Below are positions 1 to 6,521 of a stretch of DNA of 23,003 nucleotides, piece by piece. A program made the position numbers and the translations under genes. Under the pieces are notes generated by a model, which worked only from the letters and a program-made list of their open reading frames with translations, had not been told where the DNA came from and did not search any database. The DNA is from a virus: positions 1-23,003 of IMG/VR virus record IMGVR_UViG_3300042458_003484; one strand, written 5' to 3'. The first letter of the stretch is position 1. The number at the start of each line of letters is the position of its first letter.

Positions 1-1041
1 ATGCCAAAGGTTCCCTCATTCACGCCGAAATTGACTGATCGCGGGTGGTCGGTTTCGATCCCGCCGACTTTTACGGGGAGCGGAAAACGGGAGCGGCGAT
101 TTTTCTCTGACCCGAAGTTGGCGGAGCGGTTCGCGGGGGCTTTGAGGTCCAAGCTGCGGTCTGGGCAGATCGGCGGAGTGATCCCTTACGATTTGGCGCT
201 CGATGCGGCGAAGGCGATCGAGATCCTGAAGCCGCACGGGCTGACTTTGCTGGACGCAGCCAAAGAGGTGGCGGCGAGGATCGAAAAGGCGGGGACTTCG
301 GAGACGTTCGCAGAGCGGCATGCGGCGGTGATGCTGGCGAATGAGGCGAGGTGGCGGCAAAATTACATGGAGAGCATCGAGAAGATGGCGCGCTGGCTGC
401 CTGATTGGTTCATGGCGACTCAGTGCAATCTGATCGACAAGGAGGTGATCGGGCGGGCGCTGGATGGACCGACGGCGCGTTCGACGAAGGACTTGCGGGG
501 GCGCTATATTTCGGCGGTGCTGGGGCATCGCGAGCGCCACCATAAAAGCGAGCACATCGAGATTCTAACGCCGGAGCAGGTGGATGTTCTGCTGCGGGCT
601 TGTGAGTCGAAGGAGGAGGCGTGGGCGATTGCGCTGCTGCTGTTTGCGGGGATCCGGCCTGACTCGCAGTCGGGCGAAATTTCAAAGCTGGATTGGTCGG
701 ACGTCGGGAAGGATGAGATTTACATTTCCCCTGGCATCGCAAAAACGGGGACGGATCGTCACATACCGATCACACCTCGGCTACGGCGAATGCTGAATGG
801 CCATCCGAAAAGCGGGACGGTGGTGCCATCCAACTGGAAGAAAGTCCACCAGCGGCTGCGCAAGGCGGCTGGGATCACGGCGAGCGATGTGCTGCGCCAC
901 ACCTTCGCGTCGAACTATCTCGCGGCCTACGGCGAGAAGGCGTGTAAGGACGCTATGGGGCACACGGCGGGGTCGTCGGTGCTGTTCCGCCACTACCGCC
1001 GGTCGATCACCGAGGAAGCGGGGAAGCAGTTTTTCAGGTGA
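1..1041 (+). CDS. int: Tyrosine recombinase / phage integrase
   Basis: Catalyses site-specific integration and excision of the phage by DNA strand exchange. The 346-residue protein has the catalytic layout of the lambda-integrase family: Arg219 in AGIRPDS, Lys248 in AKTGTDR, Arg299 and His300 in VLRHTFAS, His321 in MGHTAGS, and the nucleophile Tyr332 in FRHYRRS. The first His of the usual HxxRH box is replaced by Asp296, a variant position. The N-terminal 180 residues would be the arm- and core-binding part. The ATG is the first base of the window, so upstream context (RBS, attachment site, a possible longer start) cannot be judged. It is codirectional with the early genes and convergent with the leftward RHH gene. 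The family call is firm; the integration site is unknown. Confidence 0.93.
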   Translation: MPKVPSFTPKLTDRGWSVSIPPTFTGSGKRERRFFSDPKLAERFAGALRSKLRSGQIGGVIPYDLALDAAKAIEILKPHGLTLLDAAKEVAARIEKAGTSETFAERHAAVMLANEARWRQNYMESIEKMARWLPDWFMATQCNLIDKEVIGRALDGPTARSTKDLRGRYISAVLGHRERHHKSEHIEILTPEQVDVLLRACESKEEAWAIALLLFAGIRPDSQSGEISKLDWSDVGKDEIYISPGIAKTGTDRHIPITPRLRRMLNGHPKSGTVVPSNWKKVHQRLRKAAGITASDVLRHTFASNYLAAYGEKACKDAMGHTAGSSVLFRHYRRSITEEAGKQFFR

Positions 1042-1080
1042 GGTCAGAAGGTGTGGCCGTCAGTCGCGATTGTATACACA

Positions 1081-1302
1081 TCATTGGAAGGTCTTATCGG
1101 GGGGGGTATTTGACGCCGTTAAACGCTGTTCGCGCTCCAAATCTTCAATGGCTTGTTTGAGGCATTGTGCGGCAAAATTAGCCATCGAGCGGCCATCATA
1201 TTGCGCGGCTTTTTTGATGCGGTTTTTGAGATCCTTCGTCATTGACACCCCTAGCATCGTTTGGTCGGGCGATCGATCGTGACTTCTTTTTTCGGTGGGC
1301 AT
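1081..1302 (-). CDS. Ribbon-helix-helix regulator, leftward (candidate lysogeny repressor)
   Basis: A 73-residue protein with an Arc/CopG-like core at residues 16-56: a short strand (MLGVSMTKDL), a basic helix (KNRIKKAAQYDGRS) and a second helix (MANFAAQCLKQAIEDLE). Such proteins bind palindromic operators as paired dimers. The gene is transcribed away from a second RHH gene at 1401, and the region between them contains the repeated GCCGTTTAACG motif, so autoregulation and cross-regulation are likely. The predicted promoter places the transcription start at or next to the A of the ATG, giving a leaderless mRNA like lambda cI from PRM. The 3' end contains a run of eight G/C (1099-1106) and a near-perfect operator copy. 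That it is the maintenance repressor is inferred from position alone. Confidence 0.75.
   Translation of the reverse strand: MPTEKRSHDRSPDQTMLGVSMTKDLKNRIKKAAQYDGRSMANFAAQCLKQAIEDLEREQRLTASNTPPDKTFQ
1109..1123. promoter_or_regulatory. Operator-like site O3 (TTTGACGCCGTTAAA)
   Basis: Matches the O1/O2 palindrome at 14 of 15 bases and continues with GCTGTT 10 bp after GCCGTT, keeping the direct-repeat spacing. It lies in the 3' end of the leftward RHH gene, near the end of the integrase gene, so it may serve in looping or simply be a chance coding match. Confidence 0.45.
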
Positions 1303-1308
1303 GCTGTG

Positions 1309-1337
1309 AATTTACCACGCCGTTTAACGCCTTGCAA
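1309..1337 (-). promoter_or_regulatory. Predicted leftward promoter with operator half-site in its spacer
   Basis: Read on the minus strand there is TTGCAA (1337-1332, 4/6 to the -35 consensus), a 17-base spacer and TAAATT (1314-1309, 4/6 to the -10). The start would fall at about 1302, the first base of the leftward RHH ATG, giving a leaderless transcript. The spacer holds GCCGTTTAACGCC (1319-1331), a half match to the operator. TTGCAA is its own reverse complement, so it could also act as the -35 of a rightward promoter with TATTTT (1356-1361, spacer 18). Prediction only. Confidence 0.4.
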
Positions 1338-1377
1338 AAAAAATTAAACTTTTTTTATTTTTTGCTTGCGGATGCCG

Positions 1378-1392
1378 TTTAACGCCGTTAAA
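1378..1392. promoter_or_regulatory. Palindromic operator O1 (TTTAACGCCGTTAAA)
   Basis: Perfect inverted repeat TTTAACG-C-CGTTAAA, ending eight bases before the ATG of the rightward RHH gene. With flanking bases it also reads as two direct GCCGTT copies 10 bp apart (1375 and 1385), the spacing expected for two RHH dimers on one helix face. An identical 15-mer occurs at 1651-1665. Confidence 0.75.
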
Positions 1393-1400
1393 TACCGCTC

Positions 1401-1616
1401 ATGACTGACAAACAAGCAGACCAAACGATCAACCCCGCAAGTGATACAAACAATCCACAAAACGATTTCCTCGGTGTCAAGCTGCCAAGTGATTTGATGC
1501 TGAAAATCAAGGCAGCCGCCGCAGCTGATGGGAGATCGGTCTCCTCGTTTGTTCGGCAACATCTCGGCAAGTACACTGATCAGGTCATCAGCGAGCACGC
1601 CGCCCAGAATAACTGA
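1401..1616 (+). CDS. Ribbon-helix-helix regulator, rightward (Arc/Mnt/Cro-like role)
   Basis: A 71-residue protein: a flexible polar N-terminus (1-22), then an RHH core with the strand FLGVKLPSDL (23-32), a helix of Lys/Ala (MLKIKAAAAADGRS) and a helix VSSFVRQHLGKYTDQVI. It is distantly similar in layout to the leftward RHH protein (LGV..., DGRSxxxF) but not a close duplicate. The operator TTTAACGCCGTTAAA ends eight bases before the ATG, and another perfect copy lies downstream before the next gene. By position it would be the first product of the early rightward transcript. No Shine-Dalgarno is visible; the leader is AAATACCGCTC. The fold call is good, the Cro- or Arc-like role is inferred. 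Confidence 0.78.
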   Translation: MTDKQADQTINPASDTNNPQNDFLGVKLPSDLMLKIKAAAAADGRSVSSFVRQHLGKYTDQVISEHAAQNN

Positions 1617-1650
1617 TTTCCGACCTGTCCGTTCTTTTTTGCAAATGCCG

Positions 1651-1665
1651 TTTAACGCCGTTAAA
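1651..1665. promoter_or_regulatory. Palindromic operator O2 (TTTAACGCCGTTAAA)
   Basis: Second perfect copy of the 15-bp palindrome, two bases before the ATG of the HTH gene at 1668. It shares further upstream bases with O1 (ATGCC before the palindrome, a TTTTGC tract farther out). Protein bound here would overlap the translation start region and could block transcription or initiation. Confidence 0.72.
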
Positions 1666-1667
1666 AC

Positions 1668-1856
1668 ATGACCGCCGAACCCCTAAAAACGACCCGCGAG
1701 ATGGCAGCGATTCTGCGCATCTCCACCATGACCCTGATCCAGTGGTCGGATAAGGGAATCATTCCGACCGCGATTCGGGTGCCGAACAAGTCAAAGGTCA
1801 CCCGCCGATTTTTATCCTCTGACGTGCTAGACGCGATCGCGCACCGCGTCAGGTAA
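1668..1856 (+). CDS. MerR/excisionase-type helix-turn-helix protein
   Basis: A 62-residue single-domain protein with a winged HTH of the MerR/Xis kind: TTREMAAILRISTMTLIQWSD (recognition helix region, 9-29), then the wing KGIIPTAIRVPNKSKVTRRFLSSDVLDAIA. The pattern 'disrupted/activated step, W..KG.IP..R.....RRF...D' is usual for excisionases and for small phage regulators. It sits third in the control region, with operator O2 two bases before its ATG, so it is probably repressed in the lysogen. It could be the excisionase partner of the integrase or an early gene regulator; the sequence does not decide. Confidence 0.72.
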   Translation: MTAEPLKTTREMAAILRISTMTLIQWSDKGIIPTAIRVPNKSKVTRRFLSSDVLDAIAHRVR

Positions 1857-1963
1857 CCCCTTTTCCCCACGGCGGCAGGGTGACGCCTGCCTCGCTCAAG
1901 TCCGCGCAACGCCAGTTCAAAAAAATCGCGCCGTGGGGGATCCAATCCAACGAAAACGAAATC

Positions 1964-2089
1964 ATGAAAATACCACAAATCATCATCAACCCGCCGGATT
2001 GGCTGGCGGTCCCGATGGCCAGCGGCTTCGGGCTGTTGTTCATCTCCATCATCATTGTCCTGAAGGATCTGGTCCGCCTGTTGCCATGA
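1964..2089 (+). CDS. Small single-pass membrane protein
   Basis: A 41-residue protein with one hydrophobic segment (about residues 14-33, WLAVPMASGFGLLFISIIIV) followed by basic residues, so probably an inner-membrane protein with a short cytoplasmic tail. The ATG is preceded by CCAACGAAAACGAAATC, the A/C-rich SD-less leader type seen at other genes here. An in-frame GTG at 1880 would add 28 residues but lies in a 6-bp hairpin (1874-1891), so I prefer the ATG. It overlaps the next gene by four bases (ATGA). No family recognised; a superinfection-exclusion role is possible but unsupported. Confidence 0.5.
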   Translation: MKIPQIIINPPDWLAVPMASGFGLLFISIIIVLKDLVRLLP

Positions 2090-2433
2090 AACTCATTACC
2101 CCGCAGGAAGCGATCGACCAGGGCTACAAGTCGATTTCGACGGATCTGAACCCGAAGGATCAGGTCAAGAAGAAGGCCCCGCGTGAGTCGTTTGTACGAA
2201 GCCTGGACGCGATGATCGACGGCGAAGTTTCGCTCGAAGAACACATCGCCTCGCTGCGCCGATTGAAAGACTCGCGCTATGGGTTCAGCGATTCGGACAT
2301 CATTGAGTCGATGCGGTCGAACATGGAGGGAGTCGACGCGGCTTTCATCATTTTCGCGCCGACCAAGTGGCAACTGGCGCGGCACAAGAGCGAATACATC
2401 GATTCGGACGTTTACCTGAGCAAAAACGCATGA
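2086..2433 (+). CDS. Hypothetical early protein
   Basis: A 115-residue soluble protein, rich in charged residues and predicted helix (PRESFVRSLDAMIDGEVSLEEHIASLRRLKDS), with no motif I recognise. The start at 2086 overlaps the stop of the preceding membrane-protein gene (ATGA), and its own stop overlaps the next ATG in the same way, so the three genes are probably translationally coupled. Between the control region and the recombination genes it belongs to the accessory early block. Confidence 0.6.
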   Translation: MKLITPQEAIDQGYKSISTDLNPKDQVKKKAPRESFVRSLDAMIDGEVSLEEHIASLRRLKDSRYGFSDSDIIESMRSNMEGVDAAFIIFAPTKWQLARHKSEYIDSDVYLSKNA

Positions 2434-2630
2434 AAATTAACTATCGAGAAAAAGTGCCGTGTTTCGGCAACGAGCCACAAAGCGACATCGAGCTCATGCG
2501 CAAGATGCGAATCGCGCAGATGAAGCGCGAGCACCGCAACGGCGTGATCCTCCACTTTGGAGCCTACACCGCAGGCGCGGTCGTGATCGGGCTGATTTTC
2601 CGCAAGATCCAACAACTGTTTACGCACTGA
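2430..2630 (+). CDS. Small protein with C-terminal membrane segment
   Basis: A 66-residue protein: a charged N-terminal half (NEPQSDIELMRKMRIAQMKREHRNG) followed by a hydrophobic stretch (about 40-58, VILHFGAYTAGAVVIGLIF) and a basic end, which suggests a tail-anchored topology. The start overlaps the preceding stop (ATGA at 2430-2433). No family recognised. It is the second small membrane protein in this block, next to the one at 1964. Confidence 0.58.
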   Translation: MKINYREKVPCFGNEPQSDIELMRKMRIAQMKREHRNGVILHFGAYTAGAVVIGLIFRKIQQLFTH

Positions 2631-2642
2631 AACCACATAAAA

Positions 2643-2945
2643 ATGAGCACTGTTAATTTATCAAATGCACGGATGGATTCGTTCATCGATACCATTACCG
2701 CCCAAGTCGGCGAGCTGCTGCGCGAGCGGTCGGCGGACATCCTGCGAGCATGGCAGGAGAACATCGAGGAGGCGCAGGAGAGCGAGAAGAAATTCCCGCC
2801 GCTGAAGCTGGCCATCACCGGCATGGTCGACCTTGAGGGCTCGAAGATCGAGACCTCGGTGAGGTTCACGGCGACCTACCAATCGAGTCTGTCGGCGACT
2901 CTGCCGGATCCTGACCAAGCCATTCTCCCATTCGGGCAAATCTGA
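2643..2945 (+). CDS. Conserved-type phage hypothetical next to RecT
   Basis: A 100-residue protein with an N-terminal helical part (MDSFIDTITAQVGELLRERSADILRAWQENIEEAQ) and a C-terminal half likely to be beta-rich (KFPPLKLAITGMVDLEG, IETSVRFTATYQ). Proteins with a KFPPLKL...VDLE...IET..RFT pattern are, to my knowledge, common in phage recombination loci without assigned function. The leader AACCACATAAAA has no Shine-Dalgarno. It stands 16 bases before the RecT-like gene, so probably shares its transcript. Confidence 0.65.
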   Translation: MSTVNLSNARMDSFIDTITAQVGELLRERSADILRAWQENIEEAQESEKKFPPLKLAITGMVDLEGSKIETSVRFTATYQSSLSATLPDPDQAILPFGQI

Positions 2946-2961
2946 ACCAAACCATAAAAAT

Positions 2962-3603
2962 ATGACCACACAATTATCAATCGAACACGAAACCATGGCA
3001 TTCGAACTGGTGCAACGCCAAGCGAAGCTGCTTTCATCATCCACGCTGGTTCCGAAGGAATTCCAAGGGAATATGAGCAACTGCGCGATCGGCCTGAACA
3101 TCGCGAAGCGGCTCGGGGCGGATCCGTTTATGGTGCTGCAAAACATCGATGTGATCCATGGCCGGCCATCGTTCCGCGCCTCGTTTCTCATCGCGATGAC
3201 TAACGCATCGGGACGTTTCACGCCGCTGCAATTCGAGCTGACAGGCGAGGCCATGACGCGGGCTTGCATGTGCTGGGCAATTAACAAGGAGACCGGCGAG
3301 CGGGTGGAGGGTCCGCAGGTTTCGATGGCGATGGCGAAGGCCGAAGGATGGAGCACCAAGGCGGGCAGCAAGTGGCTGACGATGCCGGAGCTGATGTTGC
3401 GCTACCGTGCGGCCGCGTTCTTCGCGCGGATTTACGCGCCTGACATCACGCTGGGGATGCACACCAGCGAGGAAAACTACGACATGCCAGCGGATCCGAA
3501 GGTGCGGAACGTCACGCCTCAAAAGTCAGCGGCGGCTCCGTCATTCATCTTGCCAACGACCGATCTGCCACTGCTCGAAACGGAAGGAGAACCCGAGCCA
3601 TGA
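2962..3603 (+). CDS. recT: RecT-like single-strand annealing protein
   Basis: A 213-residue protein likely to pair complementary single strands during phage recombination. Seen: LVPKEFQGNMSNCAIGLNIAKRLGADPFMVLQNIDVIHGRPSFRA in the first half, and WLTMPELMLRYRAAAFFARIYAPDITLGM with a following TSEEN in the second half. The second block resembles the C-terminal helix of RecT proteins, where a methionine/arginine-rich helix precedes an acidic sequence. The tail (about 175-213) is Pro/Ala-rich and probably disordered. The nuclease at 3600 starts in the stop of this gene (ATGA), the RecE-RecT pairing that supports the call. The leader AACCAAACCATAAAAAT lacks a Shine-Dalgarno. Assignment to RecT rather than another annealing superfamily is from memory of family patterns. 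Confidence 0.72.
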   Translation: MTTQLSIEHETMAFELVQRQAKLLSSSTLVPKEFQGNMSNCAIGLNIAKRLGADPFMVLQNIDVIHGRPSFRASFLIAMTNASGRFTPLQFELTGEAMTRACMCWAINKETGERVEGPQVSMAMAKAEGWSTKAGSKWLTMPELMLRYRAAAFFARIYAPDITLGMHTSEENYDMPADPKVRNVTPQKSAAAPSFILPTTDLPLLETEGEPEP

Positions 3604-4364
3604 CTACCGAGGAATACCGAGCACATCCGGCGTTGAATTTCTCGCTGGCGAAGGCGCTGCTGAAGTCACCGGCGCATTTCCAAGCGGCCAAGAATGAGGT
3701 GCGCGAGGCAACGTCGGCGATGCACATCGGGACGATCGCCCATGCGCTGATTTTGGAAGGGCAGGACATCACGTCGCACTATGCGATCCGCCCGGCTGGC
3801 ATGTCATTTGTGACCAAAGAAGGCAAAGCATGGAAGGCCGAGCAGACCAAGCCGATCATCGGATTCGAAGAGGCGGCTGACATCTATAACATGGCAACCG
3901 CGGTAGGGGCGAATCCGAACGCGGCGCACATCCTCAAACAATGCCAGCACCGCGAGACGCCGATCTTGGCGACCATTATGGGCGTCGATTGCAAGGCGCT
4001 GCTCGACTGCCACGGCACCGACGGCGAGGAGTGGGTGATCTGCGACCTGAAGACCTGTCTGGACGCATCGCCGCGAGGCTTTGCTAAGGGCGTGGCGGAC
4101 ATGCACTACGACCTGCAAGCGGCATGGTATAGCACCGTGCTGGCGAAGTCGGAACAGATCGAAAATCCGCCCTACTGGACATGGATCGCGGTCGAGAAGA
4201 AAGCGCCGTTCGTCAATGTCGTTTACACCGCTGAGCAGTGGGTCGAAAGCGGCATGCGGAAGCTGGAGATCGTGCTGGAAAAATACAAGGAATGCACCGA
4301 GTCGGGCGAATGGCCGCTACCGTACCAGGGGATTCATCAACTCGAAAAACCATCATGGATATGA
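3600..4364 (+). CDS. PD-(D/E)XK exonuclease (RecE/YqaJ/DUF3799-like)
   Basis: A 254-residue nuclease expected to resect double-stranded ends and feed single strands to the RecT-like partner. Motifs seen: an early PALNFSLAKALLKSPAHF segment, GTIAHALIL (helix with conserved His), CKALLDCHGTDGEEWVICDLKTC, which supplies the acidic residues and the D-x-K of the PD-(D/E)XK core, and YDLQAAWYSTVL, the Q...Y helix typical of RecB/YqaJ-type nucleases. The start overlaps the preceding stop by four bases, and a GGAAGGAGA element lies 9 to 17 bases upstream. It overlaps the next gene too. Length and order fit an exodeoxyribonuclease VIII-type domain. Confidence 0.85.
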   Translation: MTTEEYRAHPALNFSLAKALLKSPAHFQAAKNEVREATSAMHIGTIAHALILEGQDITSHYAIRPAGMSFVTKEGKAWKAEQTKPIIGFEEAADIYNMATAVGANPNAAHILKQCQHRETPILATIMGVDCKALLDCHGTDGEEWVICDLKTCLDASPRGFAKGVADMHYDLQAAWYSTVLAKSEQIENPPYWTWIAVEKKAPFVNVVYTAEQWVESGMRKLEIVLEKYKECTESGEWPLPYQGIHQLEKPSWI

Positions 4365-4696
4365 TCGATCCAAAAGGAGAAATCGGCAAGACGAAGTGCC
4401 CTCTGTTTCTGCTGCCACCGATGGCGCTGCGGCAGACGGCGTGGGTGCAGAAACTGGGCGCTGATAAGTATGGCGCGTTCAACTGGCGGAAGACCGAGGT
4501 CAGTGCCAGCACCTATATATCGGCGATGATGCGTCACCTGCTGGAGTTTATGGAGGGCGTCGATTTTGACCCAGAGAGCCAGCAAAGCCATCTCGCGCAC
4601 ATCGCGGCGAATTGCAACATCCTGATGGATGCCATGGCGCACCGGACGATGATCGACGACCGCGCGGTGATCCGACTGAAAGGTGGTGAGTCGTGA
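4355..4696 (+). CDS. MazG-like dATP/dGTP diphosphohydrolase-domain protein
   Basis: A 113-residue all-helical protein matching the small phage dATP/dGTP diphosphohydrolase family (DUF5664-type): KCPLFLLPPMALRQTAWVQ, KLGADKYGAFNWRK, YISAMMRHLLEFMEG, DPESQQSHLAHIAANCNILMDA. The acidic and histidine residues of the last two helices would bind metal. Such enzymes hydrolyse dNTPs to dNMP and pyrophosphate and adjust nucleotide pools. Two ATGs (4355 and 4361) are possible; the second gives the ATGA overlap with the nuclease stop. The end overlaps the GTG of the next gene. Confidence 0.75.
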   Translation: MDMIDPKGEIGKTKCPLFLLPPMALRQTAWVQKLGADKYGAFNWRKTEVSASTYISAMMRHLLEFMEGVDFDPESQQSHLAHIAANCNILMDAMAHRTMIDDRAVIRLKGGES

Positions 4697-5019
4697 TTGA
4701 CCACATCGAGCAACTCGGTCTCTTCGATGAGCCGAGCAAACTGGAGAAGCAGTTCCTCAAGTTCCATCTCGCGAACCCGCATGTCTATCAACTGCTCGTA
4801 TCTTTCGCGAGAGAGTGGCGGATCAAGGGCAAGGGCAAGCTGGGGATGGGGATGCTGTTCGAGCATGCGCGCTGGGTGACGTGTACCGAGACGACCGCCG
4901 ATGACTATGTGCTGAACAATAATCACCGGGCGTTTTATGCGCGGCTGATCATGCGACGTGAGCCGGATCTGAATGGGCTCTTCAACCTCCGCGAGCAACG
5001 GGCCGCTTGTTTTTTATAA
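4693..5019 (+). CDS. Conserved phage protein of unknown function
   Basis: A 108-residue protein starting at GTG within GTGA, overlapping the previous stop, with an AGGTGGTGAG sequence upstream that can act as a Shine-Dalgarno. It shows FLKFHLANPHVYQLLVSFAREW, a basic stretch, FEHARW, then DDYVLNNNHRAFYARLIM, PDLNGLFNLRE. I recognise this arrangement (HxxNPHVY, LNNNHxAxYAR) as a widespread phage family near recombination/replication genes, but with no known activity. Probably helical; it may support replication. Confidence 0.7.
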   Translation: MIDHIEQLGLFDEPSKLEKQFLKFHLANPHVYQLLVSFAREWRIKGKGKLGMGMLFEHARWVTCTETTADDYVLNNNHRAFYARLIMRREPDLNGLFNLREQRAACFL

Positions 5020-5032
5020 CCGAACCAAACCC

Positions 5033-5524
5033 ATGATTTACATCGGAATCGACAATGGATTGACGGGCGGACTGGTCGCGCTATCGCAACATGCGGGGGC
5101 GCTTATCGACCGGATCGAGATGCCGACGCGCGGCAAGAGCAAAGGCAACGAGGTGGATGCCGTGGTAATCGGCAAGTTCCTTTGTGGCCTGCGCGAGACA
5201 GGTCCAGTCACCGTGGTGATGGAGACAGCGAGCAAATTCAGCAAGGGGCCGATGGCGCTTTGCTCAATGTGGGACAGCAATGGCTGTATCCGTGGAATCC
5301 TCGAATGGTTAGAAATCCGGCACCACCGGATCACGCCGCAGGCATGGCAGCGGGTCATGCTGCCCGGCTGCAAAAAAGGCGACACCAAGCCCGCGGCACT
5401 GCAACGGGCTCGGCAATTATGGCCCGAGGAGACGTGGCTGAGAAGCCACCGCTGCACGAAGCCACATGACGGGATGATCGATGCCGCGTTAATCGCGGAG
5501 TATGGGAGGGTGAAGAAGCTATGA
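5033..5524 (+). CDS. RuvC-like Holliday-junction resolvase / RNase H-fold nuclease
   Basis: A 163-residue protein with the RuvC layout: IGIDNGLTGG (Asp7), VVMETAS (Glu64) and KPHDGMIDAALIAEYG (Asp146 and Asp150), the four acidic residues expected to bind two metal ions. Family role: cleave four-way junctions and branched DNA before packaging. The start at 5033 follows an AACCGAACCAAACCC leader without a Shine-Dalgarno; an in-frame ATG at 4973 would add 20 residues but lies inside the preceding gene. The stop overlaps the next ATG by four bases. It closes the recombination module. Confidence 0.85.
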   Translation: MIYIGIDNGLTGGLVALSQHAGALIDRIEMPTRGKSKGNEVDAVVIGKFLCGLRETGPVTVVMETASKFSKGPMALCSMWDSNGCIRGILEWLEIRHHRITPQAWQRVMLPGCKKGDTKPAALQRARQLWPEETWLRSHRCTKPHDGMIDAALIAEYGRVKKL

Positions 5525-6519
5525 GTAAAGAAATCAAACACGTGAAGCCGTGCGTGAAGTGTGGGGCTGCGGATCGGGTTATGTCAGGAGGATGTCGTCA
5601 ATGCGCAGTATTCAGCCGTGAGAAGTATCTCGCCAAAAACCCTAATTATTTCAAAGACCGTTACAATCGGATGCTCGCGGAAAACCCTGATTTTTTGAGT
5701 GAGCAATACGCAAGAAAGATCGCCAAAAACCCCGATCTTAATAAAGAAAATTACGCGAAACTGCTCGAAAAAAAACCCAATCACAACAAAGAACATTACG
5801 CAAAATATATCGCAAACAATCCAGATCGTCGCCGCGAACGACACGAAAAGTACTTAAGACAGATCGAAAAAAATCCCGACTACAACAAAGAGAATTATGA
5901 AAAACAGGTCGCAAAAAACCCTAATCGGGGTCGTGAGTATTACGCAAAACTGCTAGCGAAAAACCCCAACCATCTCCACGAGCGCCGTGAACAATACGTA
6001 AAAAAAATCGAGAAAAATCCTAATCACAACAAAGAAAACTACGCGAAACTGCTTGGGAAAAAACCCAATCGTAATAAAGATGAGTATGCAAGACGGATCG
6101 GGAAAAATCCTGATTACAATAAAGAGCAATACTCAAAGATGATTGCTAAAAAGCTTGCTGAAAATCCGGATTATCACCGTGAGCAATATGCCAAGCAGAT
6201 CGAGAGAAATCCGGAAATGCGCCGTGAACAAAGCGCGAAAAAGCTTGATGTAAATCCGGATTACTACCGCGAACAATATGCTAAGCGACTCGCGGAAAAT
6301 CCGAATTATCAGCGCGAGCAATACGCCAAGAAGATCGCGGAGAATCCGAATTATCGACGCGAAAAATACAACAAGGAGCTCGAAAAAAATCCGGATTATC
6401 AACGCGAATACCTCACCAAGAAAAAAGAAGCCAAATCAGCAAAAACCTTCTTCCAACTCCTCGCCGCAGGGCAGGCAATCTCCGATTACGCAAAACAACA
6501 AACCAAAGAAAACCAATAA
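5521..6519 (+). CDS. Zinc-knuckle protein with 17 basic tandem repeats
   Basis: A 332-residue, strongly basic protein. Residues 11-28 hold CxxC-x10-CxxC, a small zinc-binding module. From about residue 36, 17 degenerate copies follow of the unit (I/L)AKNPDYNREQYAKK, mostly 15 residues long. Units 5, 8 and 11 are 18-19 residues long, so three-unit blocks of about 48 residues appear to have been duplicated. The end (residues 290-332) loses the repeat. Zn-knuckle plus Y-x-(K/R)-N-(P/x) basic repeats precede the nuclease domain in phage endonuclease VII/HNH proteins, but no nuclease motif is present here. The coding sequence is more A/T-rich than its neighbours. Possibly a DNA- or RNA-binding, nucleoid-like protein; function unknown. 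Confidence 0.72.
   Translation: MSKEIKHVKPCVKCGAADRVMSGGCRQCAVFSREKYLAKNPNYFKDRYNRMLAENPDFLSEQYARKIAKNPDLNKENYAKLLEKKPNHNKEHYAKYIANNPDRRRERHEKYLRQIEKNPDYNKENYEKQVAKNPNRGREYYAKLLAKNPNHLHERREQYVKKIEKNPNHNKENYAKLLGKKPNRNKDEYARRIGKNPDYNKEQYSKMIAKKLAENPDYHREQYAKQIERNPEMRREQSAKKLDVNPDYYREQYAKRLAENPNYQREQYAKKIAENPNYRREKYNKELEKNPDYQREYLTKKKEAKSAKTFFQLLAAGQAISDYAKQQTKENQ
5629..6423 (+). repeat. Degenerate 45-bp tandem repeat array with 144-bp higher order
   Basis: Coding repeat of 17 units, mostly 45 bp, in the gene at 5521. Units 5-7, 8-10 and 11-13 each begin with a lengthened unit (54-57 bp), giving a ~144-bp superunit. The DNA copies are diverged, with recurring AAAAA(C/T)CC(C/T)GA-type cores. 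Confidence 0.7.
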
Positions 6520-6521
6520 AA

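Noticed and set aside
1071-1078. TGTATACA palindrome after the integrase gene as core attachment site
   Set aside because: An 8-bp palindrome alone is likely by chance; the attachment core cannot be identified without the other phage or host end.
2661-3371. Long minus-strand reading frame (236 codons)
   Set aside because: It lies opposite the RecT-like gene and its neighbour, and the plus-strand proteins have recognisable motifs and overlap-coupled starts.
5629-6423. CRISPR-like array
   Set aside because: The periodic DNA is a continuous open reading frame with 45-bp coding units, no unique spacers and no repeat-spacer alternation.
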